Of a stretch of DNA of 50,335 bases, positions 8,801-16,293 are shown piece by piece (positions within the stretch are counted from its first letter, which is position 1; every line of letters begins with the position of its first letter). Origin of the DNA: JAFDVL01 sp043736395 (GTDB taxonomy: Bacteria; Acidobacteriota; Blastocatellia; RBC074); contig JAYTCQ010000056.1 of NCBI GenBank assembly GCA_043736395.1, positions 1 to 50,335 on the forward strand, written 5' to 3'. Under the pieces are notes generated by a model that made no database searches, was not told where the DNA came from, and was given only the letters and a program-made list of their open reading frames with translations. A program made the position numbers and the translations under genes.

Positions 8801-8988
8801 GTTAAATCTGCCCGAATTCCACTGATTTCATGATCCCGCGAAGTGAGACTTGTCTGACAGTTATTCAGTAATTCGGTAGCATTAGCAGAACCAAAAATTC
8901 TGCCCATTAACCATCCAATTAACCCACCTAGTAAGCCTGCGATTAACAGACAAGGTAATAGTCTTATTATTGTTTCAGTCCAGTCCAT
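5869..8988 (-). CDS. Membrane-anchored giant coiled-coil protein with C-terminal helix-hairpin-helix domain
   Basis: 1,039 residues. Residues 9-33 form one glycine-rich membrane helix. Residues about 45-945 are almost uninterrupted coiled coil, rich in E, K, L, S, R, built from units like KDSEI-x-x-L-x-L-R-I-x-E-L and QLKDRDGELVALRKRL. Residues 511-640 and 641-770 are two copies of one 130-residue unit, and 347-388 and 389-430 are two copies of a 42-residue unit. After a basic linker (945-966) comes a helix-hairpin-helix-like domain, DDLKKIFGIGPVLERLL to the end, of the type annotated as predicted flap endonuclease-like DNA-binding domain and also found at the ends of some NuoE and L21 proteins. 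The gene starts 2 bp after the OmpA/BON gene, so the two form a unit. Which side of the membrane the coil lies on is not certain; the HhH domain favours the cytoplasm. Function unknown; a nucleoid or envelope tether is my inference. Confidence 0.85.
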   Translation of the reverse strand: MDWTETIIRLLPCLLIAGLLGGLIGWLMGRIFGSANATELLNNCQTSLTSRDHEISGIRADLTTSTARVSSLQAEMATLASTLKTRDAWVSEHEAKIKTLESDLDSRVSELDELKAESAKHESEWKMTMEQAAASAKAEADSLRAKVSEVETAAQLAQAAEGELLTLKTTFAEKEQELAKMSFRLKNMETLPAQLKEKDDQIANLSASHASALDSKQSEILRLGVEVAAIAGLTAKINSQGNRIQELEGQLNSASSGSEAQKAELNKLRDQLVESGNNINGLEKELASAHAAGGDKDAEIARLHGQINDLEVLGSQLKDRDSELAALRLRVGELEPLNGQLSERNNRVSELEKALNESNEKHGHYESQLNSLNGTLTGKDSELSGFVSRIGELEKALNESNEKHGHYEMQLNSLNGALTGKDSELSGLLNRIGELEPLGTQLKDRDSEIAQLRLRVSELEPVIQEVKNRDARIAETDGELVALRKQLSELEKSSSANFEKVKELQANHQSALGAKDSEISNLTLRIGEIAVISGQLKERENELNSFRQKLTEAEAAKAKELQSRDSRIKELDEKLSASISAKDSEIGKLNLRITELSAITNQLKDRDGELVALRKRLVDLENESTTLAEKSKGADAGYQSAISTKDSEIARLTLRIGEIATLTSQLKERENTLNASRQKLTEVEAAKAKELQSRDARIKELDEKLNSSIVAKDSEIGKLNSRISELSALTGQLKDRDGELVALRKRLAELEKESATLIEKSKGAESKYQSTISTKDDEIGKLKLRITQLSSMTTQISDRDGELVALRKRLVELEKGSADKTQSLEASYRTTISNKDSEIARLNLRVGEITTLSSQLKERDSEMAGLRKRLADLEKSGSQAATYDAEIKLLKSRLRENEALTLSLQERDAKLAEWDNRYNTSISERDRELAKLRARITELEMMSREVKESPKAEGATKRSGRGSSGEKDDLKKIFGIGPVLERLLNEHGIYFFRDIGSWAEKDIRHYDHLLEDFRGRIERDDWVTGAKAEHLKKYGESLQ
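6679..7458 (-). repeat. Two tandem 390-bp copies inside the coiled-coil gene
   Basis: Bases 7069-7458 (residues 511-640) and 6679-7068 (residues 641-770) encode the same 130-residue unit with most positions identical, in register and without gap. Third-position differences show an older, diverged duplication. A partial unit follows to about residue 880. Confidence 0.85.
7699..7950 (-). repeat. Two tandem 126-bp copies inside the coiled-coil gene
   Basis: Bases 7825-7950 (residues 347-388) and 7699-7824 (residues 389-430) encode two 42-residue units sharing ELEKALNESNEKHGHYE and TGKDSELSG. Forty-two residues is exactly six heptads, so duplication leaves the coiled-coil register intact. Confidence 0.85.
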
Positions 8989-8990
8989 AA

Positions 8991-9887
8991 TTATTTTGCC
9001 TCCTTAATGACAAGAAACTCTGTCCGGCGATTTCTGGCTTTTTCTTCAGGTGTATTATTCCCAGTGATTGGTTTTGTAGAGCCATAACCCTTGGCCGTCA
9101 TGCGGTCTGCGGCAACGCCATGCTCTGAGAGATATTTACGGCAGGCTGCTGCGCGTCGCTGACTGAGCGCAAGATTGTTAGAAGCATTGCCGGACGAATC
9201 AGTATGTCCGCCAACTTCTACCGGAACGCCAGGAATCTGCTCCAGAACCTTGATCATTCCATCAAGTGTGGATTGTCCTTTGGCGGTCAATTTATCGCTG
9301 CCAGTTTCGAATTCCACGATCTTTCCAACCATCATTTCATTAAGTTTGGTTTGGAAGTCTGCGGCCTGCGCATCAGTAATTTTGCCCTTGATAATAACTT
9401 TATCAATCAGTTTCATGTTGGGGCCGAGATTCTTGGTGGCTTCAGCCATGAGTGCAGCTTTAGCGGACTCTGACTCAACCAGTCCACGCACGGTCAGTGC
9501 CCCGTTGTCGACAAGGAAACCTCCTTCATTATTGGCTTTCGTGGCAAGTGGCAAGACCAGTAAAGCAGCCGGAAGCCAGGTTTTCCCATCAGCAATTTTA
9601 TTACTGACGGTAACTGTCTTGTCTTCAAATTTTCCGGTGCCGTAAAGCTCAGTGGCTTTGGCTAGAATTTGATCTTTTTCAGATTGAGTTGCAACAGTCC
9701 CGCTGAGAATGACTTTATTATCAAAATACCTTGCATCCAGTGTCGGTGAAGCTAAACCAGCGACAGGCGCGGGGGCGACTGCTGCAAGATTTCCACCAGC
9801 CGAAGGGCCATGCATCCAGATACATAAAAAACAAAAAAGTAGAAAAATGGGAATTCCAAATCCCAAAACGGTTTTACTATTATTCAT
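8991..9887 (-). CDS. OmpA-family protein with BON-like domains (ArfA/OmpATb-like layout)
   Basis: 298 residues. The N-terminus has a single hydrophobic helix (8-25), then two BON-like segments (about 48-100 and 125-170, with VILSGTV and LTVRGLV strands), then an OmpA-like peptidoglycan-binding domain (about 190-298). The domain has FETGSDKLTAKG, D230 in GGHTDSSG and R245 in LSQRRA, spaced 15 apart as in the diaminopimelate-binding pair of known OmpA domains, and ends RNRRTEFLV. Its order TM-BON-OmpA is that of mycobacterial ArfA (OmpATb). It would tie the inner or outer membrane to the cell wall. The start at 9887 has a good ribosome binding site GGAGG 7 bases upstream. It is followed after 2 bp by the giant coiled-coil gene. 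Confidence 0.87.
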   Translation of the reverse strand: MNNSKTVLGFGIPIFLLFCFLCIWMHGPSAGGNLAAVAPAPVAGLASPTLDARYFDNKVILSGTVATQSEKDQILAKATELYGTGKFEDKTVTVSNKIADGKTWLPAALLVLPLATKANNEGGFLVDNGALTVRGLVESESAKAALMAEATKNLGPNMKLIDKVIIKGKITDAQAADFQTKLNEMMVGKIVEFETGSDKLTAKGQSTLDGMIKVLEQIPGVPVEVGGHTDSSGNASNNLALSQRRAAACRKYLSEHGVAADRMTAKGYGSTKPITGNNTPEEKARNRRTEFLVIKEAK

Positions 9888-10393
9888 CCTATATCCTCCA
9901 TTCCTTGAAGTATCAGAAAAAAATTTCTGATAATCACCTTATTGATAATTAGACCTTGGTCACACGAGCGACTAAGCTTCTAAAAACAGCACGAAAGCAC
10001 AGTTGCTTTTCGTGAATAATTCCAAATAAAACAACGTTTCGACTAAATTTGGTGGGGAAAGACTTACAAACTTCACAGCCCAGATATTACAGATTCAGCA
10101 GACTTTTGATGAGCCTGAAATTCAAAAACACGCTGGGATGCGAAACTAATTAATCTCTTAACTGGGTAATTGTTCTAATACTTCGAACAATTTAATTTGT
10201 GGTTCTTTAAATTAATGGATTATCACTCGATCAAGATTAGCGTAGCACTATGACAAAAAGGCTGTCAAATCTTCATGTCTAAAATTGTCGAGAAACATGC
10301 ATTTTTTTCGATTAAAAAATGAAGAGGTCGTCATTTTCCTAATAAATATCGAGTTAAAATGCCAGCTGAGCAAAAAAATGAAGTAAAATACGA
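9888..10393. other. 506-bp AT-rich intergenic region with a dyad upstream of the OmpA/BON gene
   Basis: No convincing open frame. A perfect 9-bp inverted repeat with 4-base spacer, TATCAGAAA/TTTCTGATA, lies at 9911-9932, in the probable leader just ahead of the ribosome binding site; it could be an operator or an mRNA hairpin. No clear terminator for the prepilin peptidase gene is visible at its 3' end near 10390. The rest shows nothing I can assign. Confidence 0.5.
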
Positions 10394-11494
10394 TTACTTT
10401 GTCATCATTCCTAAATACGAATCAATGATTGCGCGTCCGGCAAACATACTAAGAATGGCCGCCGCACCAAGGAAAACTCCGAACGCTAAACGCACTTTCA
10501 TGCCGCCACCTTTTTTCAAAGCCATCACGACACCAACCAATGAACCGAGTAGCGAGCCCAGCAATAAAATTAGAATTGCAGATTGCCAGCCCAGAAATGC
10601 ACCAACAAAAGCCATCATTTTCACATCGCCCAGTCCCATGCCTTCCACGCCTCTGGTGTAAAAATAGAGTGTCCGCAGAAGCCAGATCAACCCGCCGCCT
10701 ACTAAGGCTCCAAGTAAGGAATTAAAGAGCGTAATATGCGCGACGGATTCCGGCTGAGAATAACTGTAAATGACCCAAACTACGGCAAATATCACACCAA
10801 TTATTAATGACGCCCATTCAATTCGTGTTCCGCGTTTTTCATAGTTTTCTTCGATCTGCTTTTCTTCTTCAGTAGACTCAACTTCTTCCCACTCAAAGTA
10901 TTTTCCGAAGAGCGCGTTATCCAGCCGATCAATGGCGAAGAAGACAGGAATTGCCAGCGCCAGCCCCGCCGCTCCTCCCCATACTGCAACCGGATGAGGC
11001 AGCGTACTATTCAAGCCTTCCAGTATTCGTGCGGTCCAAAGATAACTGACGAATGTGATGGAACCGATTGAAAAAATGAGCGCGGGATAGGTAATTATGT
11101 TCGGTAACAACTGATGACGAGCATCAATAAAAATCAGTGCCACGATGATCGCAATAAAAATCATCCTGAAAATATTGAAAGTCGTAATCCCTGATACATA
11201 AGCGACACTGAAAAAAAGTAAGCCGACCAGAAATTCTACAGTGGGATAAATTGCCGAGTAGCCAGCCTGACAAGCACGACATCTGCCTCGTAGAATCAAA
11301 TAGCTGAGCACTGGAATATTGTCATAAGGCTTCACGGGTTTTCCGCAAGAACCACAATGCGAGCCGGGATAGCTGACTGATTCGCCACGCGGGATGCGAT
11401 AGATGACGACATTAAGGAAACTGCCGACAATTAGCCCGAAGGCTCCGGCAATCAGTGCTTGAATTATCAATGGAAGGTCTTGAATAGAGATCAT
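10394..11494 (-). CDS. pilD: Type IV prepilin peptidase (A24 family)
   Basis: 366 residues, a polytopic inner-membrane aspartic protease. The N-terminal domain has FLNVVIYRIPRGESV and the zinc pairs C47-x2-C50 and C72-x2-C75. Catalytic aspartates are D124 in FIDARHQLLP and D290 in GMGLGDVKMM. It cleaves leader peptides of type IV pilins or type II secretion pseudopilins and N-methylates the new end. It is longer than most relatives (about 250-290) because of an insert at about 175-280 that has two extra membrane helices and an acidic cytoplasmic loop WEEVESTEEEKQIEE. No pilin genes are nearby. Confidence 0.94.
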   Translation of the reverse strand: MISIQDLPLIIQALIAGAFGLIVGSFLNVVIYRIPRGESVSYPGSHCGSCGKPVKPYDNIPVLSYLILRGRCRACQAGYSAIYPTVEFLVGLLFFSVAYVSGITTFNIFRMIFIAIIVALIFIDARHQLLPNIITYPALIFSIGSITFVSYLWTARILEGLNSTLPHPVAVWGGAAGLALAIPVFFAIDRLDNALFGKYFEWEEVESTEEEKQIEENYEKRGTRIEWASLIIGVIFAVVWVIYSYSQPESVAHITLFNSLLGALVGGGLIWLLRTLYFYTRGVEGMGLGDVKMMAFVGAFLGWQSAILILLLGSLLGSLVGVVMALKKGGGMKVRLAFGVFLGAAAILSMFAGRAIIDSYLGMMTK

Positions 11495-11621
11495 GAATTC
11501 AATGTCGGAACGAATGGAGGGGCGACAAACTCTGATTAGACCTATTTGCAGGGATAGGTGTCAAGGTTAATTTTATTACTCTTGGTTCTTACTTGAAATG
11601 TCAGGTTGGAACGCCTTTATT

Positions 11622-12281
11622 TTAAGGCTTCGCGATTTCACGAATTCTGATATTACGATACCGGACTTTGCTTTTCTCCCCCCAGGAACCTTCTCCGCCA
11701 TGAACCTGTAATCCAATGTAACCCTCACTTGGAAATCGCTCACGTGAGTCAGTAAAATCAATCATTTTTTTATCGTTCAGCCACGAACGAACATGTGCAG
11801 GTTGCCCTTCAATTCGCGCACGAAGCTTGTTCCATCCATTTTTCTTGAAAGCCTTTTCCCATAATTTATTTATCTGGATAAATCCACCTTCGGCTGGCGC
11901 GTAAAGGCTTCCGACGGTCCCGTCCTTGCGATAATCAATCGTAATCTGATAGCCCATTCCGTCTTCACGCGTTCTCAGAAAAAGACCGGTATCGACCGGA
12001 AGATCAGCTTTAAATTCCAGCTCAATTTCAAAATCGCCGTACTTCTTTTCAGTGCCGATTAAGCCACCCTTATGATCTTTTTCCTGATCGCCAACCAACG
12101 CGCCATCTTTGACTTCCCAGACTCCACCATTGCCGCCATGGACTGCCATCAAACGCCAACCGTTCATTGTTTTACCATCGAAGAGGCTGGTCCAGTCTGT
12201 CGTTCCAGTCAGAGCTACACCTGAAATTGTTAGCAAGATTGCCAATGAAAAAGCGAATCCCATCCGCGGTTTATAGTTCAT
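11622..12281 (-). CDS. Secreted DUF1080 protein (3-keto-disaccharide hydrolase family)
   Basis: 219 residues from the ATG at 12281, which has AGGAG 6 bases upstream; the longer frame starts at a TTG and has no site. A signal peptide (about 1-26) precedes the DUF1080 concanavalin-like domain, recognised by WTSLFDGKTMNGWR near its start, the FEIELEFK strand, GLFLRT, and the final GYIGLQVHGG and YRNIRIREI. The family is extracytoplasmic and linked to sugar derivatives; one branch hydrolyses 3-keto-glycosides. Substrate unknown here. A second family member is at 30964-31695. Confidence 0.88.
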   Translation of the reverse strand: MNYKPRMGFAFSLAILLTISGVALTGTTDWTSLFDGKTMNGWRLMAVHGGNGGVWEVKDGALVGDQEKDHKGGLIGTEKKYGDFEIELEFKADLPVDTGLFLRTREDGMGYQITIDYRKDGTVGSLYAPAEGGFIQINKLWEKAFKKNGWNKLRARIEGQPAHVRSWLNDKKMIDFTDSRERFPSEGYIGLQVHGGEGSWGEKSKVRYRNIRIREIAKP

Positions 12282-12359
12282 ACCTGTCTCCTGAAAAATT
12301 AGTTTGGATTGAAACGGTTGAATCATTGTGTGAAGGACTGAGATTGTCAACCTGCAATA

Positions 12360-12395
12360 GTAAAAAGGCAGAGAAAATTTTCTCTGCCTTTTTAC
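12360..12395 (-). terminator. Perfect 36-bp palindrome, terminator
   Basis: The 36 bases are a perfect inverted repeat with GGCAGAGAAAA/TTTTCTCTGCC at its core and a T-run on the minus-strand exit. It lies 18 bases after the stop of the secreted protein gene and just before the DUF1080 gene, so it should end the former transcript. Confidence 0.85.
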
Positions 12396-12413
12396 GGATT
12401 CGTTGCGATGATC

Positions 12414-13430
12414 TTATAAAGCTGAATTATAGAATGCATCGCATCCAACTGGCCAAGTCGGAATAGTTAAAGTATTAACACCGACACTGGTTTTGTGCAG
12501 GTTCCGAATTCCTGACCATCTATTCGGCCTGTCTGTCGGCGTCATAATCAAGCCGACCGCTCCTGTCACACTCCATTTAAGCGTTCCCGTTCTTCCTGAT
12601 GGGATTAAAGAACGATCCACGCCAATTAAGGGCGTCTGAGTACCAAGTGCGCCTGGAACACGCGGCGTTCTGGTGTTGATTGTAAAACTTTGCTGACAAC
12701 TACCAGTAAAAGGATTTGGAAAGCTACCTGGCCTTTCTGCATCGTTACATGCTATCCCGACGTTGACCATCGTCGCTCCTGTACTCGCCACACCGGTTGT
12801 TAAATCTCCCGTCAATCCGACAGTTACGATTTTTTGACCAACCGAATCATTCGGGCTTTGGATTTCAGCTACAAACTGCGAAGGTAAAGCGTCCAGCCCT
12901 GTTCCAAGGCATCCGACCACGTTGAAATTTAATGTAGCGACCATACTGCCCATATCGCAGGTCGCCATCTGAGCGCTTGTTCCGTAAGCCCAGAAGGCTT
13001 CAGCTCCGTAATTTCCGACGTAATTACCATCTGAAATGAAAGCATTTCCGATTAAGCCATTTTGCGGGATCGGACAACCATTTTCATCTTCTGCAATCGC
13101 AATAACGTAACCGGTATTTTCCGGGTCCATTTCCGACATCAAAAATGACGTCGAGGCGTTAGCAGTCAGACAAACTGGTATATCGGATTGATTACAGCTC
13201 CGGTCAACAAATAACAAATGAACTCTGGTCTTGGCTCCGCTGTTACTAATCGTAATGCGCGCATCGGCACCACTGACGGTATTGTAATAAGGAAAGACCA
13301 AAACCGAGCCGGCCTTCTGATCGCTGACGCCGACATTGGTGGGTGACGTGCCAGCAAATGAATTAAGTGAAAGAATAGTCAACAGCGAGAGTGCTGAGAA
13401 AAGCTGAGTGATTAATCTAGTGGTTTTCAT
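12414..13430 (-). CDS. Secreted protein of unknown function with a Cys-rich domain shared with the 37-41 kb surface protein
   Basis: 338 residues from the ATG at 13430, with AGGAG 7 bases upstream; the longer frame begins at TTG. Signal peptide about 1-26, likely cut after SFA. Residues 39-154 match the C-terminal part of the large protein at 37020-40973: KAGSVLVFPYY, RITISNSG, a C-N-x-S-D-x-x-x-C-L pair, SFLMSEMDP, TGYVIAIA, NGCPI and NGLIGNAF each have a counterpart there. Paired cysteines suggest disulfides and life outside the cytoplasm. I do not recognise the family. It is monocistronic, with a terminator right after it. Confidence 0.8.
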   Translation of the reverse strand: MKTTRLITQLFSALSLLTILSLNSFAGTSPTNVGVSDQKAGSVLVFPYYNTVSGADARITISNSGAKTRVHLLFVDRSCNQSDIPVCLTANASTSFLMSEMDPENTGYVIAIAEDENGCPIPQNGLIGNAFISDGNYVGNYGAEAFWAYGTSAQMATCDMGSMVATLNFNVVGCLGTGLDALPSQFVAEIQSPNDSVGQKIVTVGLTGDLTTGVASTGATMVNVGIACNDAERPGSFPNPFTGSCQQSFTINTRTPRVPGALGTQTPLIGVDRSLIPSGRTGTLKWSVTGAVGLIMTPTDRPNRWSGIRNLHKTSVGVNTLTIPTWPVGCDAFYNSAL

Positions 13431-13813
13431 CAAATATCTCCTAAAGAAATTAAAGTTCAAATCGCTTTCTCACCCGCAAGGGGTAAAAAAGCGAGCGAAA
13501 TCCTGACATCAATCATGCATCGAGATAATGAATAGAAACCGGAGCGCTTCGATTCAAACCGAAATCAGTGACTGTTAAAAGTCTACAGTTTGTGAATTAA
13601 TTGACCCTGTGAGTTACTGCAAATTGTGGCCGTCAGGAAAACGTAGGAATAGCCACAACGAATTTGCGAGTCCAGTGAGAAGGGTTTATCCAATACAATT
13701 GGACAAGTATTGATTGTTGCCGCAATCAATACCGTTAATTTAACATAGTTAAACCATTTTTAAGGTCTTTTTTTCTTGGCGGAGGTGAAAAAATAATTCA
13801 CTGAGTGATTTTT
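13431..13813. other. 383-bp intergenic region with hairpins upstream of the secreted protein
   Basis: No open frame. Two structures are clear. At 13462-13494 an imperfect hairpin (TCGCTTT/AAAGCGA outer stem, ACCC/GGGT inner stem) would form in the 5' leader of the secreted protein gene. At 13707-13732 a perfect 10-bp inverted repeat with a 6-base loop is present, next to a 6-bp one at 13689-13703. They match no riboswitch class I know. No U-tract follows, so they are not plain terminators. Confidence 0.5.
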
Positions 13814-16066
13814 TTAGGCGGATTTACCAATTAGACCGTTCACAACCCGAAAAATCTCAGTCGGTAAGCTTGGTTTATGAATGAAATCGTTCACATTATC
13901 TGCCATGGCCAGCCTGATAGCTTCTTCATCTGCCAGACCGCTGGTTATAATGATTTTCAGGTTCGGCAAGATTTTTTTCAATTCTCGAATGGTTGTTAAA
14001 CCGTCAATTTCGGGCATCATCAAGTCAATAATGGCAAGCTCTGGATGAAAACCTTCTTCGAGTACCAATTGAATAGCTCTTGCTCCGCCGAGTGCCATTT
14101 TGGGCTGAAATCCGTACTCTTTTAAAATTTCATTCGTTAACAACAACATTTCATTTTCATCGTCTACAACTAAAATTAATTGACCATTTCCCTTTAGCTC
14201 TGTCTGAATTTCTGTGGCTTCCTGAGCTAAGAAAGTTTGGTATAATTTAGGAAGATAGATTTGAAATGTAGTCCCCTGATTCATCTCACTTTTCACAGAA
14301 ACAAATCCATTGTGACCTTTCACTATGCCCTGAACTGTGGAAAGTCCAAGCCCGGTTCCCTGTCCCAGAGGTTTTGTGGTGAAAAATGGTTCAAAGATTT
14401 TATCTCTAATTTTTGGTTCAATTCCAAGCCCAGTATCGGACACTTCAATAACGACAAAATCTCCGGTGACATTTTCGGCGAGGAACGGTGAAAACTGATC
14501 CTGTAGTTTTTCATCTCGAGTAATAATTGAAATAATCCCACCCTCTGGCATCGCATCTTTCGCATTCACGCACAGATTCATGAGTACTTGATAAATTTGA
14601 GTTGCGTCACCGAGGACTAGATTATGCTGATTCGAGCATTGAATTTCGAATTTGACTGAACGTGGCATGGTATCAGCTAAAATTCCAACAATTTCTGAAA
14701 TTAACGGTTCAATCACTACGGGATTTTTGTCGCCACTGGCACCGCGGGCATAGGTAAGAACTTGTTTGATCAACTCAGCCCCGCGCTCAGCACTACGCTG
14801 TAAGGTGTCAATCAATTGGCGACTATCGTCATCCGGTAACCGCATATGCAGAATGCGCGTCGCCAGCAAAATTGGCGCCAGTACGTTATTCAAATCATGT
14901 GCAATTCCTGACGCTAAGGTCAGAATACTTTCCATGCGCTGTGTTCGATAAATCTGCTCTTCGAGTTGTTTTTTCTCGGTCACATCGGTGTTAATGAACA
15001 AATAGGAATGAGCAGTATCCTGACTATCCCGGATCAACCTCCAATGACAGTCAGTTCTGATCTGATCTCCAGATTTAGTGAAATGTCGGAATTCGCCTTC
15101 CCATTTACCATTGGCAGACAAAACATCTAATTTAGGCTGAATTAATGTCTCATCAATCGAAGCGAAAAGAGTTTTATTTAGATTTTCACCAATTATTTCA
15201 ACTTGATCCCATCCATAAATTTTTATGGCTCCGTTGTTCCAGAATGTAATATTAAAATCAAGATCGCAAACAATGATCGCATCGGGAGCCAGGTCTAGCA
15301 GTGCTGCCTGTTGTCGCAGACGATTTTCCGTTTTTTTCTGCTCAGAAATATCACGAGCAATCGTCGAAAAATACGAAACCTGCTGATCTTTGTCCTTGTG
15401 AGCGATAGTGACCTGGAGGACGGGAATTATTTTATTTTCTTTTGTAATTAAAGCTGTCTCACCCGTCCAGACTCCCTCACGCCATGCAATCGGCAACCCG
15501 ACATTTAAGATTTGATCACTAACTTCTTTTGGATGAAACTGTGTATTTGAAACGTCATCGAACTCTGTCAATCCGATCATTCGGCGTCCGGCACTGTTAA
15601 GAAAAGTTGGGCGTCCGCGGGCGTCGGTAATACAAACAAAATCAGTCGTCGCTTCGAGTATCGCCTTAAATCGTTCCTGCTTTTCAGAAGTTTTCAGGAA
15701 CGCTGTGATGTCCTTAAAAAATAAATTGACGCCATTCGTGCAAGGCTGAATGTAATTCTCAACCCACCGATCCGTGTAAGGGCAGAGTTCTGTATGGTTG
15801 ATTGTTCGCCGCTCCTGAACCGCGCGTAACGCCTCGTGCTGAAAACCGGATTGCACCAGCAGTGGAAAGTTCTCCCAAATATTCAAACCAAGCATATCAT
15901 CAGTCAGATTCATGAATTCCCTACCTTTAGGACTCAGGAAACTGAACCGCCAATCTTCATCAAAAGAAACATACCCATCTGTCAAATCATCGAGTAGTTG
16001 AATCATGAACTCAATTTCAATGACTTGGCGATCAGATAATTTTTTTTCTGAAGATTTAGAACTCAT
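13814..16066 (-). CDS. Hybrid sensor histidine kinase (PAS-PAS-PAS-HisKA-HATPase-REC)
   Basis: 750 residues without membrane helices, so cytoplasmic. Three PAS domains (about 20-125, 130-245, 250-368) are followed by HisKA with H390 in SGIAHDLNNVL, a HATPase with N-box NLCVNAKD (497-504), G1 DTGLG (544-548), F-box FEPFFTT and G2 GQGTGLGLS (568-576), and a receiver domain (about 628-747) with D635-D636, phospho-acceptor D681 and K731. The HxLNN sequence belongs to the kinase group with ATPase of HK4 type. The terminal receiver suggests a phosphorelay or feedback role. No separate response regulator is adjacent and the signal is unknown. Confidence 0.92.
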   Translation of the reverse strand: MSSKSSEKKLSDRQVIEIEFMIQLLDDLTDGYVSFDEDWRFSFLSPKGREFMNLTDDMLGLNIWENFPLLVQSGFQHEALRAVQERRTINHTELCPYTDRWVENYIQPCTNGVNLFFKDITAFLKTSEKQERFKAILEATTDFVCITDARGRPTFLNSAGRRMIGLTEFDDVSNTQFHPKEVSDQILNVGLPIAWREGVWTGETALITKENKIIPVLQVTIAHKDKDQQVSYFSTIARDISEQKKTENRLRQQAALLDLAPDAIIVCDLDFNITFWNNGAIKIYGWDQVEIIGENLNKTLFASIDETLIQPKLDVLSANGKWEGEFRHFTKSGDQIRTDCHWRLIRDSQDTAHSYLFINTDVTEKKQLEEQIYRTQRMESILTLASGIAHDLNNVLAPILLATRILHMRLPDDDSRQLIDTLQRSAERGAELIKQVLTYARGASGDKNPVVIEPLISEIVGILADTMPRSVKFEIQCSNQHNLVLGDATQIYQVLMNLCVNAKDAMPEGGIISIITRDEKLQDQFSPFLAENVTGDFVVIEVSDTGLGIEPKIRDKIFEPFFTTKPLGQGTGLGLSTVQGIVKGHNGFVSVKSEMNQGTTFQIYLPKLYQTFLAQEATEIQTELKGNGQLILVVDDENEMLLLTNEILKEYGFQPKMALGGARAIQLVLEEGFHPELAIIDLMMPEIDGLTTIRELKKILPNLKIIITSGLADEEAIRLAMADNVNDFIHKPSLPTEIFRVVNGLIGKSA

Positions 16067-16225
16067 AACTCAAATTAGAGATGGATTTGAAAAATCACTC
16101 GCATAACGTTAAAGAGATGCTTGTCACATTTTCAGCGAATTAGTTGAGTTTTCTACCGGCAAAAAGAAAGCTGAACACGGGAACCTAGAGAAAATTACTT
16201 TATGATAATACCTGCTTTTCCTCAA

Positions 16226-16259
16226 AAAGTGAAAAGGCAGAACGCTAAAACGTTCTGCC
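16226..16259 (-). terminator. Terminator of the TolB-like gene
   Basis: A 9-bp stem GGCAGAACG/CGTTCTGCC (16236-16244 with 16251-16259) with 6-base loop is followed on the minus strand by TTTTCACTTTTT. It lies 35 bases after the stop of the propeller gene at 16294. Confidence 0.82.
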
Positions 16260-16293
16260 CGATTATTTTTCAAACTTCGTCGTTTCTAAATTT

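Noticed and set aside
13707..13732. Riboswitch in the leader of the secreted protein at 12414-13430
   Set aside because: Clear hairpins, but no conserved riboswitch core (checked by eye for c-di-GMP, TPP, cobalamin, FMN and SAM motifs).
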